A DNA stretch of 64,000 nucleotides from Blautia sp. AF19-10LB (GTDB lineage Bacteria > Bacillota > Clostridia > Lachnospirales > Lachnospiraceae): positions 34,155 through 98,154 of the forward strand of contig NZ_QTWS01000011.1 in assembly GCF_003461245.1 (NCBI RefSeq). The letters are read 5' to 3'. The first letter of the stretch is position 1; every line of letters starts with the position of its first letter. The translations under genes and the position numbers were made by a program. Of the stretch, positions 41,693 to 51,284 are shown in pieces. The notes below the pieces were generated by a model. It was not told the DNA's origin. It saw nothing but the letters and a program-made list of their open reading frames with translations, and did not search any database.

Positions 41693-42718
41693 ATGAAAAC
41701 ATCAGATTTTTATTATGATCTTCCGAAGGAACTGATCGCACAGGATCCGCTGGAAGACCGCAGTTCTTCCAGGCTTCTTCATCTTTCTATGAAAGACGGA
41801 TCCATGGAACACAGACATTTTACAGACATTCTGGACTATCTGAATGAGGGAGACTGTCTGGTCATCAACGATACGAGAGTTATCCCGGCGCGTCTGTACG
41901 GACACAAGGAAGAGACAGGAGCCCTGATCGAGATCCTGCTTCTGAAACGCCGCGAGAATGACATCTGGGAATGTCTCGTAAAACCAGGCAAGAAAGCAAG
42001 ACCGGGCGCAAAGATCACTTTTGGAGACGGAATCTTAAAGGGTGAGATCATCGACATCGTTGATGAAGGAAACCGCCTGATCCAGTTCCACTATGACGGA
42101 ATCTTTGAGGAGATCCTGGATCAGCTTGGCGAGATGCCTCTGCCTCCGTACATCACACATAAATTAAAAGACAAGAACCGTTATCAGACCGTATATGCCA
42201 AGAACGACGGCTCCGCAGCAGCACCGACAGCCGGACTTCACTTCACGAAAGAACTTCTGGAGCAGGTGAAGGCAAAGGGCGTCAAGATCGCACATGTGAC
42301 ACTTCACGTAGGACTTGGAACCTTCCGTCCGGTCAAAGTAGATGATGTAGAACAGCATCATATGCATTCAGAATTCTATATGGTAGAAGAAGATCAGGCA
42401 AAACTCATCAACGATACCAAGAAAGCAGGCGGACGTGTGATCTCCGTAGGAACCACAAGCTGCCGTACCCTGGAATCAGCAACCGGTGAGGACGGGATCC
42501 TTCTCGCAGGAAGCGGCTGGACAGAGATCTTTATCTATCCGGGCTACAGATTCAAGATGATCGACGGACTAATCACCAACTTCCACCTGCCGGAATCCAC
42601 CCTGATGATGCTGGTTTCCGCTCTTGCAGGCAAGGAAAACATTATGGCAGCTTATGAGGAAGCAGTACGCCAGAAGTATCGCTTTTTCTCCTTCGGCGAC
42701 GCCATGCTCATCCTGTAA
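41693..42718 (+). CDS. queA: tRNA preQ1(34) SAM ribosyltransferase-isomerase
   Basis: Adds the cyclopentene-diol precursor from the SAM ribose to preQ1-tRNA, giving epoxyqueuosine at position 34. 341 aa with family markers [43 protein letters not shown] and [15 protein letters not shown]. It is coupled to trmD (two-base gap), extending the operon into tRNA modification. No tgt or queG is within the window. No clear terminator follows. Confidence 0.97.
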   Translation: MKTSDFYYDLPKELIAQDPLEDRSSSRLLHLSMKDGSMEHRHFTDILDYLNEGDCLVINDTRVIPARLYGHKEETGALIEILLLKRRENDIWECLVKPGKKARPGAKITFGDGILKGEIIDIVDEGNRLIQFHYDGIFEEILDQLGEMPLPPYITHKLKDKNRYQTVYAKNDGSAAAPTAGLHFTKELLEQVKAKGVKIAHVTLHVGLGTFRPVKVDDVEQHHMHSEFYMVEEDQAKLINDTKKAGGRVISVGTTSCRTLESATGEDGILLAGSGWTEIFIYPGYRFKMIDGLITNFHLPESTLMMLVSALAGKENIMAAYEEAVRQKYRFFSFGDAMLIL

Positions 42719-42872
42719 ATCTTGACAAATTAGGGACAAGCTATTTCTCACAAAGAGGACTACCCTTTTTTCTCCATATTTGCTATAATAGGCATATTGG
42801 AGGAAAGAGGGTTTTATTTTTTTATCTTCTAACACCGTGGCAGAATAAAATACCAAAAGGAGAAGGATATAT

Positions 42873-43454
42873 ATGGATACACCAACAATCGCACAATATT
42901 ATAGAGAAACAGACCCGGCTAAACGTAAGGAACTTCTGGAGCAGGCAATTGCCGAGGAAGGCGCTACAGAGGAGAATCAGGCCCGCAGGGAGATCTGGGA
43001 TGCCCGCTACAGCATGAAATCTGATCTTGGAGGTCAGGCAGATGGTTATCTGAAGTTCTGGATGACGATCGAATTCAACCGTACTTCCGGAAACAGATGG
43101 TTTACTTCCAAAGGTGCGCGTAAGGGACTTCAGAAGGAACTGGATCAGGTGCACTTTCATGAACTTGCAGCGAAAAGTGAACTGCACAGAGAACTCATTT
43201 ATCGGGAGTGCGAACACCTTGTGAAGTTGTACATGGATCTCTGCCAGACAGACAAGAGTTATAATACAATACTCTGCGGACTTGTGACAATGAAGAAGGA
43301 TGATGTCAAATCAAAACTTCAGAGAGATATTTATGAGACTGCTGTCAAAGTACCGAGAGAACTTGATATGGAACAAGAACTGGCACTGCTCACTAGAGCT
43401 GCCCGCAAAGTCTACGAGGATTATTTCCCGGGCGAGGGCGGACTGCCGGAATAA
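42873..43454 (+). CDS. Conserved hypothetical protein
   Basis: 193-aa soluble, charged, largely helical protein (MDTPTIAQYYRETDPAKRKELL...). I recall related 'DUF' proteins in Lachnospiraceae but cannot name the family with confidence. It features EENQARREIWDARYS, LKFWMTIEFNR and a C-terminal ARKVYEDYFPGEGGLPE. A TATAAT at 42784-42789 without a good -35 is a possible promoter, and AAAGGAG lies ten bases ahead of the ATG. It stands alone between queA and the M16C peptidase. No motif suggests an activity. Confidence 0.75.
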   Translation: MDTPTIAQYYRETDPAKRKELLEQAIAEEGATEENQARREIWDARYSMKSDLGGQADGYLKFWMTIEFNRTSGNRWFTSKGARKGLQKELDQVHFHELAAKSELHRELIYRECEHLVKLYMDLCQTDKSYNTILCGLVTMKKDDVKSKLQRDIYETAVKVPRELDMEQELALLTRAARKVYEDYFPGEGGLPE

Positions 43455-43499
43455 ATTCCGCAAAATAACAAATACTACATATAAAAAACGGAGGCATCA

Positions 43500-46424
43500 A
43501 TGAATTTAAACGAAGTGACTGCATACGAAGTCATCCAGAAAAAAAAATTAACTGATATCCGTTCTACAGGCTACCTGCTCCGGCACATCAAGACCGGAGC
43601 GAGGGTAATGCTCATTGAGAACGATGACGAAAACAAAGTGTTCAATATCGCTTTTCGAACTCCGCCGAAGAACAGCACAGGCGTTGCCCACATTCTGGAG
43701 CACAGCGTGCTTTGCGGATCCAGAGAATTTCCACTGAAGGATCCTTTTGTGGAACTGGTCAAAGGCTCTTTGAACACTTTTTTGAATGCCATGACTTATC
43801 CGGACAAAACCTGCTACCCGGTGGCAAGCTGCAACGATCAGGATTTCCAGAACCTGATGCATGTTTACCTGGACGCAGTTTTTTACCCGAATATTTACAA
43901 GAAAGAAGAGATCTTTCGCCAGGAAGGATGGAGCTACCATCTGGAACAGCCGGAAGGACCACTGACATACAACGGGGTTGTTTACAACGAAATGAAGGGA
44001 GCTTTTTCCTCTCCGGACGATGTCCTGGAGCGTGACATCATGAACTCTTTGTTCCCGGATATCACCTATGGCTGTGAATCCGGCGGAGATCCTGACAATA
44101 TCCCGGATTTAAGCTACGAGGAGTTTCTTGATTTCCACAGAACGTATTATCACCCATCCAACAGCTATATTTATCTGTACGGAAATATGGACATGGTGGA
44201 GAAACTTGACTTTATCGACAAACATTATCTTTCCGCTTATGACAGCCTAAACGTAGATTCCGAGATCAGAGAGCAGAAGCCTTTTGCCGCAATGCAGGAT
44301 CTGACCATGGAATATCCAGTTGCAGAGAGCGAGGGTGAGGAGGACAATGCATACCTTTCTTACAACGTTGTAGTGGGAACTGCTATGGACAGCCTCACCA
44401 GCATTGCATTTGAAGTCCTGGATTATGCACTCTTAAGTGCGCCGGGCGCACCGCTCAAGCAGGCACTTCTTGATGTCGGCATCGGTAAGGATATCTACGG
44501 TGCTTATGAGGATGGTATCCGTCAGCCATATTTTGACATTATCGCAAAGGGCGCAAATGCGGACAAAAAAGACGAATTTGTTTCCGTTATCCGCAAAGTC
44601 CTTCAGGATGTCATCACATCCGGAATTGACAAGAAAGCTCTGGAAGCCGGAATCAACTGCATGGAATTCCGCTACAGAGAGGCAGATTTCTCTTCCTATC
44701 CGAAGGGGCTGATCTATGGACTCGATATCCTTGGCAACTGGCTCTATGACGATGAACATCCATTTGCACAGGTAGAACTGATCCCGGTATTTGAGAAGCT
44801 GAAATCCCTCAAGAACACAGGATACTTCGAAGAACTGATCCGGAAATATCTCCTCGATAATCCACACGGATCTGTACTGACCCTTGTACCATCCAGAGGT
44901 CTTGCTGCAAGAAAGGCAAAAGCCCTGGAGGACAAACTTGCTGACTACCTGAATGGAATTTCCGAGGAAGAAAAACAGCAGATGGTACAGCGCACGAAGG
45001 ATCTTGAGGCATACCAGGAAGCTGAGGAAGATCCGGAAGCAGCCAAATGCATTCCGATGCTTAAGCGCGAGGATATTCGCAAGGAAGCAGATAAATTCTA
45101 CAATGAAGAACTGGATGTGGACGGAAGTCTTTTCCTGTATCACGACGTTCCGACCAATGGAATCGGCTATCTGGATCTGATGTTTGACCTTAAGAGCCTT
45201 TCACCGGACAAAGTACTATATCTCGGACTCCTGAAATCCGTACTCGGTTATGTGAATACTGCACATTACACCTATGGAGAACTTTCAAATGAGATCAATG
45301 CCGAGACAGGCGGGATCGTGTGCGGCGTGGAAGTGTTTGATCGCGCAGACTCTGTCGATGAATACCGTGCATTCTTCGGAGTGAAGGGCAAGGTAATGTA
45401 CCCTAGGACAGATGTTATGTTCCGCATGATCCGTGAGATCCTCAATACCTCTGATGTGACAGACACCCGCAGACTTCATGAGATCATCTCAAGAGTCAAA
45501 TCAAGAGCACAGTCAAGTCTGGTGAGTGCAGGACATTCCACAGCTGTACTCCGTGCTGCATCCTATGGTTCACCGATGGCTGCGTTCCAGGATGCGATGG
45601 CAGGAATCGCTTACTACCAGTTCATCGAAAAACTGGATAAGGAATTTGAAGAGCGCAAGGATGAGATCATTGAGAACCTTAAATCCCTGATGACTGAGAT
45701 CCTCCGCCCGGAAAACTTAAGCGTCAGCTACACCGGCGAGAGAGAATCTCTGGAAACGATGCAGAAACAAGTCAGAGAATTAAAGAAAACTCTTCATCAG
45801 GAAGCAGTCGAAACTTCTCCGGCACCGATGATCTGCGAGAAAAAGAACGAAGGCTTCATGACCTCCGGACAGGTACAGTACGCGGCACAGGCAGGAAACT
45901 TCCGCAAGAAAGGCTTTGCATACACAGGTGCACTCAATATCCTCAAAGTCGCTTTAAGCTACGATTATCTCTGGATCAACATCCGTGTCAAAGGCGGCGC
46001 TTATGGCTGCATGAGCGGATTCAAATACAGTGGCGAGAGCTTCTTCGTATCTTACCGTGATCCGCATCTGAAACGCACTTACGATGTTTTTGCAGGAATC
46101 CCGGATTATGTACGTGGATTTAAGGCTGACGAGCGTGAGATGACAAAATACATCATCGGAACGATCAGCGGCAAAGACGTACCGAAGACTCCGCAGATGA
46201 AAGGCAATGCATCCAAGGGAGCATACTTCTGCGGCGTGACAGAAGAGATGATGCAGAAAGAACGTGACGAGATCCTGAATGCACAGGCAGAAGACATCCA
46301 GGCACTGGCTCCGCTGATCGAGGCGATCCTGTCCGATGAAGAGATCTGTGTTGTAGGAAGTGAACCAAAAGTACAGAAAGAAGAGACACTCTTTGGAAGC
46401 ATCAGCCCGCTGATCAACGGCTGA
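43500..46424 (+). CDS. M16C family metallopeptidase (insulinase/PreP-like)
   Basis: 974-aa zinc peptidase of the clan with the inverted HxxEH motif: HILEH at residues 64-68 (in TGVAHILEHSVLCGS), with a downstream Glu in VVYNEMKGAFSSP completing the site. Two LuxS/MPP-like halves joined by a hinge plus an M16C-associated domain account for the length, as in presequence protease PreP and falcilysin. No signal peptide, so an intracellular peptide-degrading role is likely. GGAGG lies seven bases ahead; era follows 25 bases after the stop. Confidence 0.93.
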   Translation: MNLNEVTAYEVIQKKKLTDIRSTGYLLRHIKTGARVMLIENDDENKVFNIAFRTPPKNSTGVAHILEHSVLCGSREFPLKDPFVELVKGSLNTFLNAMTYPDKTCYPVASCNDQDFQNLMHVYLDAVFYPNIYKKEEIFRQEGWSYHLEQPEGPLTYNGVVYNEMKGAFSSPDDVLERDIMNSLFPDITYGCESGGDPDNIPDLSYEEFLDFHRTYYHPSNSYIYLYGNMDMVEKLDFIDKHYLSAYDSLNVDSEIREQKPFAAMQDLTMEYPVAESEGEEDNAYLSYNVVVGTAMDSLTSIAFEVLDYALLSAPGAPLKQALLDVGIGKDIYGAYEDGIRQPYFDIIAKGANADKKDEFVSVIRKVLQDVITSGIDKKALEAGINCMEFRYREADFSSYPKGLIYGLDILGNWLYDDEHPFAQVELIPVFEKLKSLKNTGYFEELIRKYLLDNPHGSVLTLVPSRGLAARKAKALEDKLADYLNGISEEEKQQMVQRTKDLEAYQEAEEDPEAAKCIPMLKREDIRKEADKFYNEELDVDGSLFLYHDVPTNGIGYLDLMFDLKSLSPDKVLYLGLLKSVLGYVNTAHYTYGELSNEINAETGGIVCGVEVFDRADSVDEYRAFFGVKGKVMYPRTDVMFRMIREILNTSDVTDTRRLHEIISRVKSRAQSSLVSAGHSTAVLRAASYGSPMAAFQDAMAGIAYYQFIEKLDKEFEERKDEIIENLKSLMTEILRPENLSVSYTGERESLETMQKQVRELKKTLHQEAVETSPAPMICEKKNEGFMTSGQVQYAAQAGNFRKKGFAYTGALNILKVALSYDYLWINIRVKGGAYGCMSGFKYSGESFFVSYRDPHLKRTYDVFAGIPDYVRGFKADEREMTKYIIGTISGKDVPKTPQMKGNASKGAYFCGVTEEMMQKERDEILNAQAEDIQALAPLIEAILSDEEICVVGSEPKVQKEETLFGSISPLING

Positions 46425-46449
46425 TCCAGGGAGCAGTTTAGGAGTAAAT

Positions 46450-47358
46450 ATGAAAGATAATTTTAAATCCGGATTTACAGCGATCATCGGTCGTCCAAAT
46501 GTCGGAAAATCCACATTGATGAACCATCTGATCGGTCAGAAGATCGCGATCACATCCAAGAAACCGCAGACGACCAGAAACCGTATCCAGACCGTATATA
46601 CCTGTGAGGACGGTCAGATCGTCTTCCTCGATACCCCTGGTATCCACAAGGCAAAAAACAAGCTGGGCGAGTACATGGTCCAGGTAGCAGAGAGAACACT
46701 CAAAGATGTCGATGTGATCCTCTGGCTGGTAGAGCCGACGACCTTTATCGGCGCAGGAGAACGTCACATTGCAGAGCAGCTTAAGGGCTTACATCTGCCG
46801 GTCATCCTTGTGATCAACAAAGTCGATACCGTTGACAAGGACGAGATCCTCAAGGCGATCGACACCTACCGCAAACTTTATGAATTTGATGAGATCATTC
46901 CATGCTCTGCACTGCGCAACCAGAACACAGAGGATATCGTCCCGTGCATTCTGAAATACCTGCCATACGGACCGATGTTCTACGATGAGGACACCGTAAC
47001 AGACCAGCCGCAGAGACAGATTGCCGCAGAGATCATCCGTGAGAAGGCACTTCACGCGCTTGATGCTGAGATCCCGCACGGAATCGCAGTCGCTATCGAC
47101 AGCATGAAAGAGCGTCCTGGCAAAAATAACCTCGTAGACATCGAAGCAACGATCATCTGCGAGAGAGACTCTCACAAAGGAATCATTATCGGCAAACAGG
47201 GTGCCATGCTCAAAAAGATCGGCAGCAATGCCCGCTATGAGCTGGAACGCATGCTGGATGCCAAGGTCAACCTGAAGATCTGGGTCAAAGTCCGCAAAGA
47301 CTGGCGTGACAGTGACTTTATGATTAAAAACTTTGGTTACGACAAGAAGGAAATCTGA
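46450..47358 (+). CDS. era: GTPase Era
   Basis: Ribosome-assembly GTPase that checks the 16S rRNA 3' end. 302 aa: GRPNVGKST (G1), DTPGIHKAK (G3), INKVDTVD (G4), SALRN (G5), then a C-terminal KH domain with the GKQG loop (IIIGKQGAMLKKIG). It forms a tight unit with recO, which starts three bases after its stop. Confidence 0.97.
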   Translation: MKDNFKSGFTAIIGRPNVGKSTLMNHLIGQKIAITSKKPQTTRNRIQTVYTCEDGQIVFLDTPGIHKAKNKLGEYMVQVAERTLKDVDVILWLVEPTTFIGAGERHIAEQLKGLHLPVILVINKVDTVDKDEILKAIDTYRKLYEFDEIIPCSALRNQNTEDIVPCILKYLPYGPMFYDEDTVTDQPQRQIAAEIIREKALHALDAEIPHGIAVAIDSMKERPGKNNLVDIEATIICERDSHKGIIIGKQGAMLKKIGSNARYELERMLDAKVNLKIWVKVRKDWRDSDFMIKNFGYDKKEI

Positions 47359-47361
47359 TAA

Positions 47362-48114
47362 ATGAGTGATCTGATCACCGTGCAGGGAGTTGTGATCTCT
47401 GCGATGCCGATCGGCGAATATGACAAGAGAATCGTTCTGCTGACCAGAGAGAGGGGCAAGATCTCCGCTTTTGCCAAAGGTGCAAGACGGCCGAACAGCC
47501 CGTTTCTGGCAGCAGCAGATCCTTTTGTGTTTGGAACTTTTACCCTGTTTGAAGGCAGGAGCAGCTATAATCTGAACCAGGTGTCCGTATCCCACCATTT
47601 CGTAGAACTGGCGGCGATGCAGCCTGGGGTCTATTATGGCTATTACTTCCTGGAACTGGCAGATTACTTCGGGCGTGAGGGGACGGACGAGAGGGAGATG
47701 ATGAACCTTCTCTATGTCACAGTCAAAGCCCTTTTGAATCCGAAGATGGACAACCGTCTGATCCGCTGCATCTTTGAACTGCGGACGATGGTAGAGGAGG
47801 GACTCTGCCCGGAGCTTTTTCAGTGCGCGCAGTGCGGGCGTGAGGAGATTTCGGAAGGACAGGTGTTTTTTTCGCAGGATCTCCACGGCATCCTGTGCCA
47901 GAAATGCGCATCCGGACAGAAAGGAACTCTTCGGATTTCGCCTTCGGCACTTTATGCCATGCGCTTTATAGCGACAGCACTGATGGGAAAGCTGTATACT
48001 TTTACTGTGAAGGATGAAGTGCTTCTGGAACTGGAGCACATCATACATAGATATACGGCTGTAAACACGGACAAAAGGTTCCGAAGTCTCCAGATTCTGG
48101 AGGTTATGAAATAA
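47362..48114 (+). CDS. recO: DNA repair protein RecO
   Basis: RecF-pathway mediator that loads RecA on SSB-coated DNA. 250 aa: N-terminal OB fold (LITVQGVVISAMPIGEYDKR, then FAKGARRPNS), then a helical domain with a four-Cys zinc site (CAQCG ... LCQKC). The era-recO pairing is typical for Bacillota. glyQS has its own promoter right after the stop. Confidence 0.95.
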   Translation: MSDLITVQGVVISAMPIGEYDKRIVLLTRERGKISAFAKGARRPNSPFLAAADPFVFGTFTLFEGRSSYNLNQVSVSHHFVELAAMQPGVYYGYYFLELADYFGREGTDEREMMNLLYVTVKALLNPKMDNRLIRCIFELRTMVEEGLCPELFQCAQCGREEISEGQVFFSQDLHGILCQKCASGQKGTLRISPSALYAMRFIATALMGKLYTFTVKDEVLLELEHIIHRYTAVNTDKRFRSLQILEVMK

Positions 48115-48119
48115 AAAAG

Positions 48120-48147
48120 TTGAAATATATTGAAAATGCGGTATAAT
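48120..48147 (+). promoter_or_regulatory. Promoter of glyQS
   Basis: TTGAAA (48120-48125), 16 bases, TATAAT (48142-48147). The leader to the ATG is only about 40 bases, so there is no T-box here, unlike many Bacillota glyQS genes. Confidence 0.75.
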
Positions 48148-48192
48148 GAGAACACTTAGGTTTTCACCAATAAAACAATGAGGAGAGATATC

Positions 48193-49587
48193 ATGGAAAA
48201 AACAATGGAGAAAATTGTTGCTCTGGCAAAAGCCAGAGGATTCGTTTATCCTGGTTCAGAAATTTATGGAGGTCTTGCAAATACCTGGGACTACGGTAAC
48301 CTTGGCGTTGAACTCAAGAACAACGTAAAGCGCGCATGGTGGCAGAAATTTGTTCAGGAATCCCCGTACAATGTCGGTGTAGACTGTGCGATCCTGATGA
48401 ATCCGCAGACATGGGTAGCATCCGGTCATCTTGGCGGATTCTCCGATCCTCTGATGGACTGTAAGGAATGCCACGAGCGTTTCCGTGCAGACAAGCTGAT
48501 CGAGGATTTCTGCGGAGAGCATGACATTGCGATCGAAGGAAGCGTAGATGCATGGTCCCAGGAGCAGATGATGAACTTCATCAAGGATCACGAAGTTCCG
48601 TGTCCGTCCTGCGGCAAGCACAACTTCACAGATATCCGTCAGTTCAACCTGATGTTTAAGACATTCCAGGGTGTAACTGAGGACGCCAAGAACACTGTTT
48701 ACTTAAGACCTGAAACAGCACAGGGTATCTTTGTAAACTTCAAGAACGTACAGAGAACATCCCGTAAGAAGATTCCGTTTGGTATCGGCCAGATCGGTAA
48801 ATCTTTCCGTAACGAGATCACACCGGGTAACTTCACATTCCGTACCCGTGAGTTCGAGCAGATGGAACTTGAATTCTTCTGCGAGCCGGATACAGACCTT
48901 GAGTGGTTTGCATACTGGAAGAAATTCTGTCTTGACTGGCTGAGCTCCCTTGGCCTTAAGGATGACGAAGTCCGTTACCGTGACCATGACAAGGAAGAAC
49001 TGAGCTTCTACAGCAAGGCTACTACAGACGTAGAGTTCCTGTTCCCGTTCGGATGGGGCGAGCTGTGGGGAATCGCTGACAGAACAGACTATGACTTGAC
49101 ACAGCATCAGAATGTATCCGGTCAGGATCTGACATACTTCGACGATGAGAAGAAACAGAAATACATTCCTTACGTTATCGAGCCTTCACTTGGTGCTGAC
49201 CGTATGGTACTTGCATTCCTGTGCAGCGCATACGATGAGGAAGTTCTGGATGCAGAGAAGAACGACGTTCGTACAGTCCTTCACTTCCATCCGGTACTGG
49301 CTCCGGTCAAGATCGGTGTCCTTCCGCTTTCCAAGAAGCTGAACGATGGTGCAGAGAAAATCTTCCAGCAGTTAAGCAAGAAATACAACTGCGAGTACGA
49401 TGACCGTGGAAACATCGGTAAACGTTACAGAAGACAGGATGAGATCGGTACTCCGTACTGCATCACTTACGACTTCGAATCTGAGAATGACGGAGCAGTT
49501 ACTGTCCGTGACCGTGACACCATGGAGCAGGTTCGTGTCAAGATCGATGAGTTGGAAGCATACTTTGCTGACAAATTTACATTCTAA
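48193..49587 (+). CDS. glyQS: Glycine--tRNA ligase (dimeric, eukaryote-like type)
   Basis: Class II aminoacyl-tRNA synthetase of the single-chain homodimeric type, 464 aa. It shows the motif 1 region, [18 protein letters not shown], the motif 2 region [21 protein letters not shown], the motif 3 [10 protein letters not shown], and a C-terminal anticodon-binding domain ([15 protein letters not shown]). Cysteine pairs CKECHERF and CPSCGKHNF may form a zinc insertion. ATG 48193 is set by AGGAGAG five bases ahead; ATG 48178 would lie before that site. A strong terminator follows. Confidence 0.96.
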   Translation: MEKTMEKIVALAKARGFVYPGSEIYGGLANTWDYGNLGVELKNNVKRAWWQKFVQESPYNVGVDCAILMNPQTWVASGHLGGFSDPLMDCKECHERFRADKLIEDFCGEHDIAIEGSVDAWSQEQMMNFIKDHEVPCPSCGKHNFTDIRQFNLMFKTFQGVTEDAKNTVYLRPETAQGIFVNFKNVQRTSRKKIPFGIGQIGKSFRNEITPGNFTFRTREFEQMELEFFCEPDTDLEWFAYWKKFCLDWLSSLGLKDDEVRYRDHDKEELSFYSKATTDVEFLFPFGWGELWGIADRTDYDLTQHQNVSGQDLTYFDDEKKQKYIPYVIEPSLGADRMVLAFLCSAYDEEVLDAEKNDVRTVLHFHPVLAPVKIGVLPLSKKLNDGAEKIFQQLSKKYNCEYDDRGNIGKRYRRQDEIGTPYCITYDFESENDGAVTVRDRDTMEQVRVKIDELEAYFADKFTF

Positions 49588-49624
49588 GTTCTGAGGACTC
49601 AGAAACTTTCATAAGAGAATGACG

Positions 49625-49683
49625 ACAGGCATTCGCTGTGCACTGCGCTGATACGCAGACACGGCAGATGCCTGATTTTTTTG
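49625..49683 (+). terminator. Terminator after glyQS
   Basis: Long nested hairpin: CAGGCAT (from about 49625) pairs with ATGCCTG (ending 49674), with inner CTGTG/CACGG and GCG/CGC pairs, followed by ATTTTTTT. Confidence 0.85.
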
Positions 49684-49797
49684 TGGCATTCTTCTATTTC
49701 TTTTATAATCCATACAGCATATACAAACAAAACTATACAAAATAGATAATAAAAACAAAAGATATATACAAAAACATATAAAAATACACAAATCTTC

Positions 49798-49826
49798 TTG
49801 ACGAAAACGGATAATATTGGTAAAAT
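49798..49826 (+). promoter_or_regulatory. Promoter of pfp
   Basis: TTGACG (49798-49803), 17 bases, TAAAAT (49821-49826), about 40 bases ahead of the start. Confidence 0.75.
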
Positions 49827-49867
49827 TTAACTATTATATATCCGACAACAAAAAAGGAGATGACAGT

Positions 49868-51118
49868 ATGGCAAAAAAACGCAATATCATTGTAGGACAG
49901 TCCGGAGGTCCTACCGCAGTAATCAATTCCAGTCTTGCAGGTGTGTACAAGAACGCCATTGAGCGAGGTTTCGACAAGGTATATGGAATGCTGCACGGAA
50001 TTCAGGGACTTCTGGATGAACAGTATATCGATCTTTCCACACAGATCCACTCAGAGCTGGACATTGAGCTTCTCAAGAGAACCCCGTCCGCGTTCTTAGG
50101 TTCCTGTCGTTTTAAACTTCCTGAGATCCACGAAGATAAGACCATCTATGAGAAGATCTTTGGTATACTGAACCGTCTTGATATTGATGCGTTTATCTAT
50201 ATTGGCGGAAATGACTCCATGGACACTATCAAGAAACTTTCTGATTTCGCGATCCTGACCGGCCAGAAACAGAAATTCCTTGGCGTACCGAAGACCATTG
50301 ACAATGACCTTGCACTGACCGACCATACACCTGGTTTTGGAAGTGCAGCCAAATACATCGGAGCTTCCACCAAGGAAGTGATCCGTGACGCACAGGGTCT
50401 TACCTACAAGAAAAGCATGATCACAATCATGGAAGTCATGGGACGAAATGCAGGATGGCTCACCGGCGCAACAGCACTTGCAAGAACAGAGGACTGCGAC
50501 GGACCGGACCTTATCTACCTTCCGGAAGTTGCATTTGACATTGAGAAATTCCTTGTCAAAGTCAAAGATCTCCTCAAGAAGAAATCTTCCGTTGTGATCG
50601 CCGTATCCGAGGGAATCCGCCTCGCTGACGGACGCTACGTCTGCGAACTTGGAAGCTCCGGAGATTACGTGGATGCATTCGGCCACAAACAGCTCGCAGG
50701 AACCGCGACATACCTTGCCAACTTCCTGGCAGCAGAGTGCGGCTGCAAGACAAGGGCCGTAGAGCTTTCTACCTTACAGAGAAGTGCTTCCCATATGGCA
50801 TCCCGTGTCGATATCGACGAGGCATTTATGGTAGGCGGTGCTGCAGTGAAGGCCGCAGATGAAGGCGACACCGGCAAGATGATCGTCATCGACCGTGTTT
50901 CCGATGATCCGTACATGGCAAAAACAGGCATCTATGACGTGCACAGGATCGCCAACGAAGAGAAGGTCGTTCCGAGAAACTGGATGAACAAAGATGCGAC
51001 TTATGTGACCAAGGATTTTGTCGATTATATCAGCCCGCTGATCCAGGGAGACTACCAGCCGATCATGGTAAACGGTCTCCCGAGACACCTTGTGCTCAAC
51101 CTTAAGAAGAAACGTTAA
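49868..51118 (+). CDS. pfp: Diphosphate--fructose-6-phosphate 1-phosphotransferase
   Basis: Reversible PPi-dependent phosphofructokinase, 416 aa. The substrate loop is GGNDSMD, where ATP enzymes have GGDGS, and PKTIDND has the Lys typical of PPi users. Other markers are SGGPTAVIN at the N-terminus and IMEVMGRNAGWLT for fructose-6-phosphate. It therefore spares ATP in glycolysis. ATG 49868 follows AAAGGAG by eight bases; an earlier ATG at 49817 lies on top of the -10 box, so it is excluded. It has its own promoter and terminator, with ppdK next. Confidence 0.93.
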   Translation: MAKKRNIIVGQSGGPTAVINSSLAGVYKNAIERGFDKVYGMLHGIQGLLDEQYIDLSTQIHSELDIELLKRTPSAFLGSCRFKLPEIHEDKTIYEKIFGILNRLDIDAFIYIGGNDSMDTIKKLSDFAILTGQKQKFLGVPKTIDNDLALTDHTPGFGSAAKYIGASTKEVIRDAQGLTYKKSMITIMEVMGRNAGWLTGATALARTEDCDGPDLIYLPEVAFDIEKFLVKVKDLLKKKSSVVIAVSEGIRLADGRYVCELGSSGDYVDAFGHKQLAGTATYLANFLAAECGCKTRAVELSTLQRSASHMASRVDIDEAFMVGGAAVKAADEGDTGKMIVIDRVSDDPYMAKTGIYDVHRIANEEKVVPRNWMNKDATYVTKDFVDYISPLIQGDYQPIMVNGLPRHLVLNLKKKR

Positions 51119-51130
51119 AGTAAAATATGA

Positions 51131-51179
51131 AATGGGGAAAGGTTTTTACATATTATGACAAAAACTTTCCCCATTTTTT
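51131..51179 (+). terminator. Terminator after pfp
   Basis: AATGGGGAAAG (from 51131) pairs with CTTTCCCCATT, with further TTTTT/AAAAA pairs inside, followed by TTTTT. Confidence 0.88.
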
Positions 51180-51191
51180 GACAGTTTAACC

Positions 51192-51220
51192 TTGACTATT
51201 TGTACTAAAGTCTATACAAT
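51192..51220 (+). promoter_or_regulatory. Promoter of ppdK
   Basis: TTGACT (51192-51197), 17 bases, TACAAT (51215-51220), with a leader of about 60 bases ending in TTAGGAGGAAATG. Confidence 0.8.
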
Positions 51221-51284
51221 AATTATGTGCGTAAAACATAATTTTTTTATGTAAAAGAACAAATAATTAGGAGGAAATGTAAAA

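Noticed and set aside
42719-42872. TTGACA at 42722 as a promoter for the gene at 42873
   Set aside because: No -10 box lies 16-18 bases downstream; the TATAAT at 42784 is too far away and has no good -35 of its own.
46789-48048. 419-codon minus-strand open frame opposite era-recO
   Set aside because: Shadow of two certain genes; no start signal or family resemblance.
48148-48192. T-box ahead of glyQS
   Set aside because: Common in Bacillota, but the distance from promoter to ATG is about 40 bases and no T-box motif is present.
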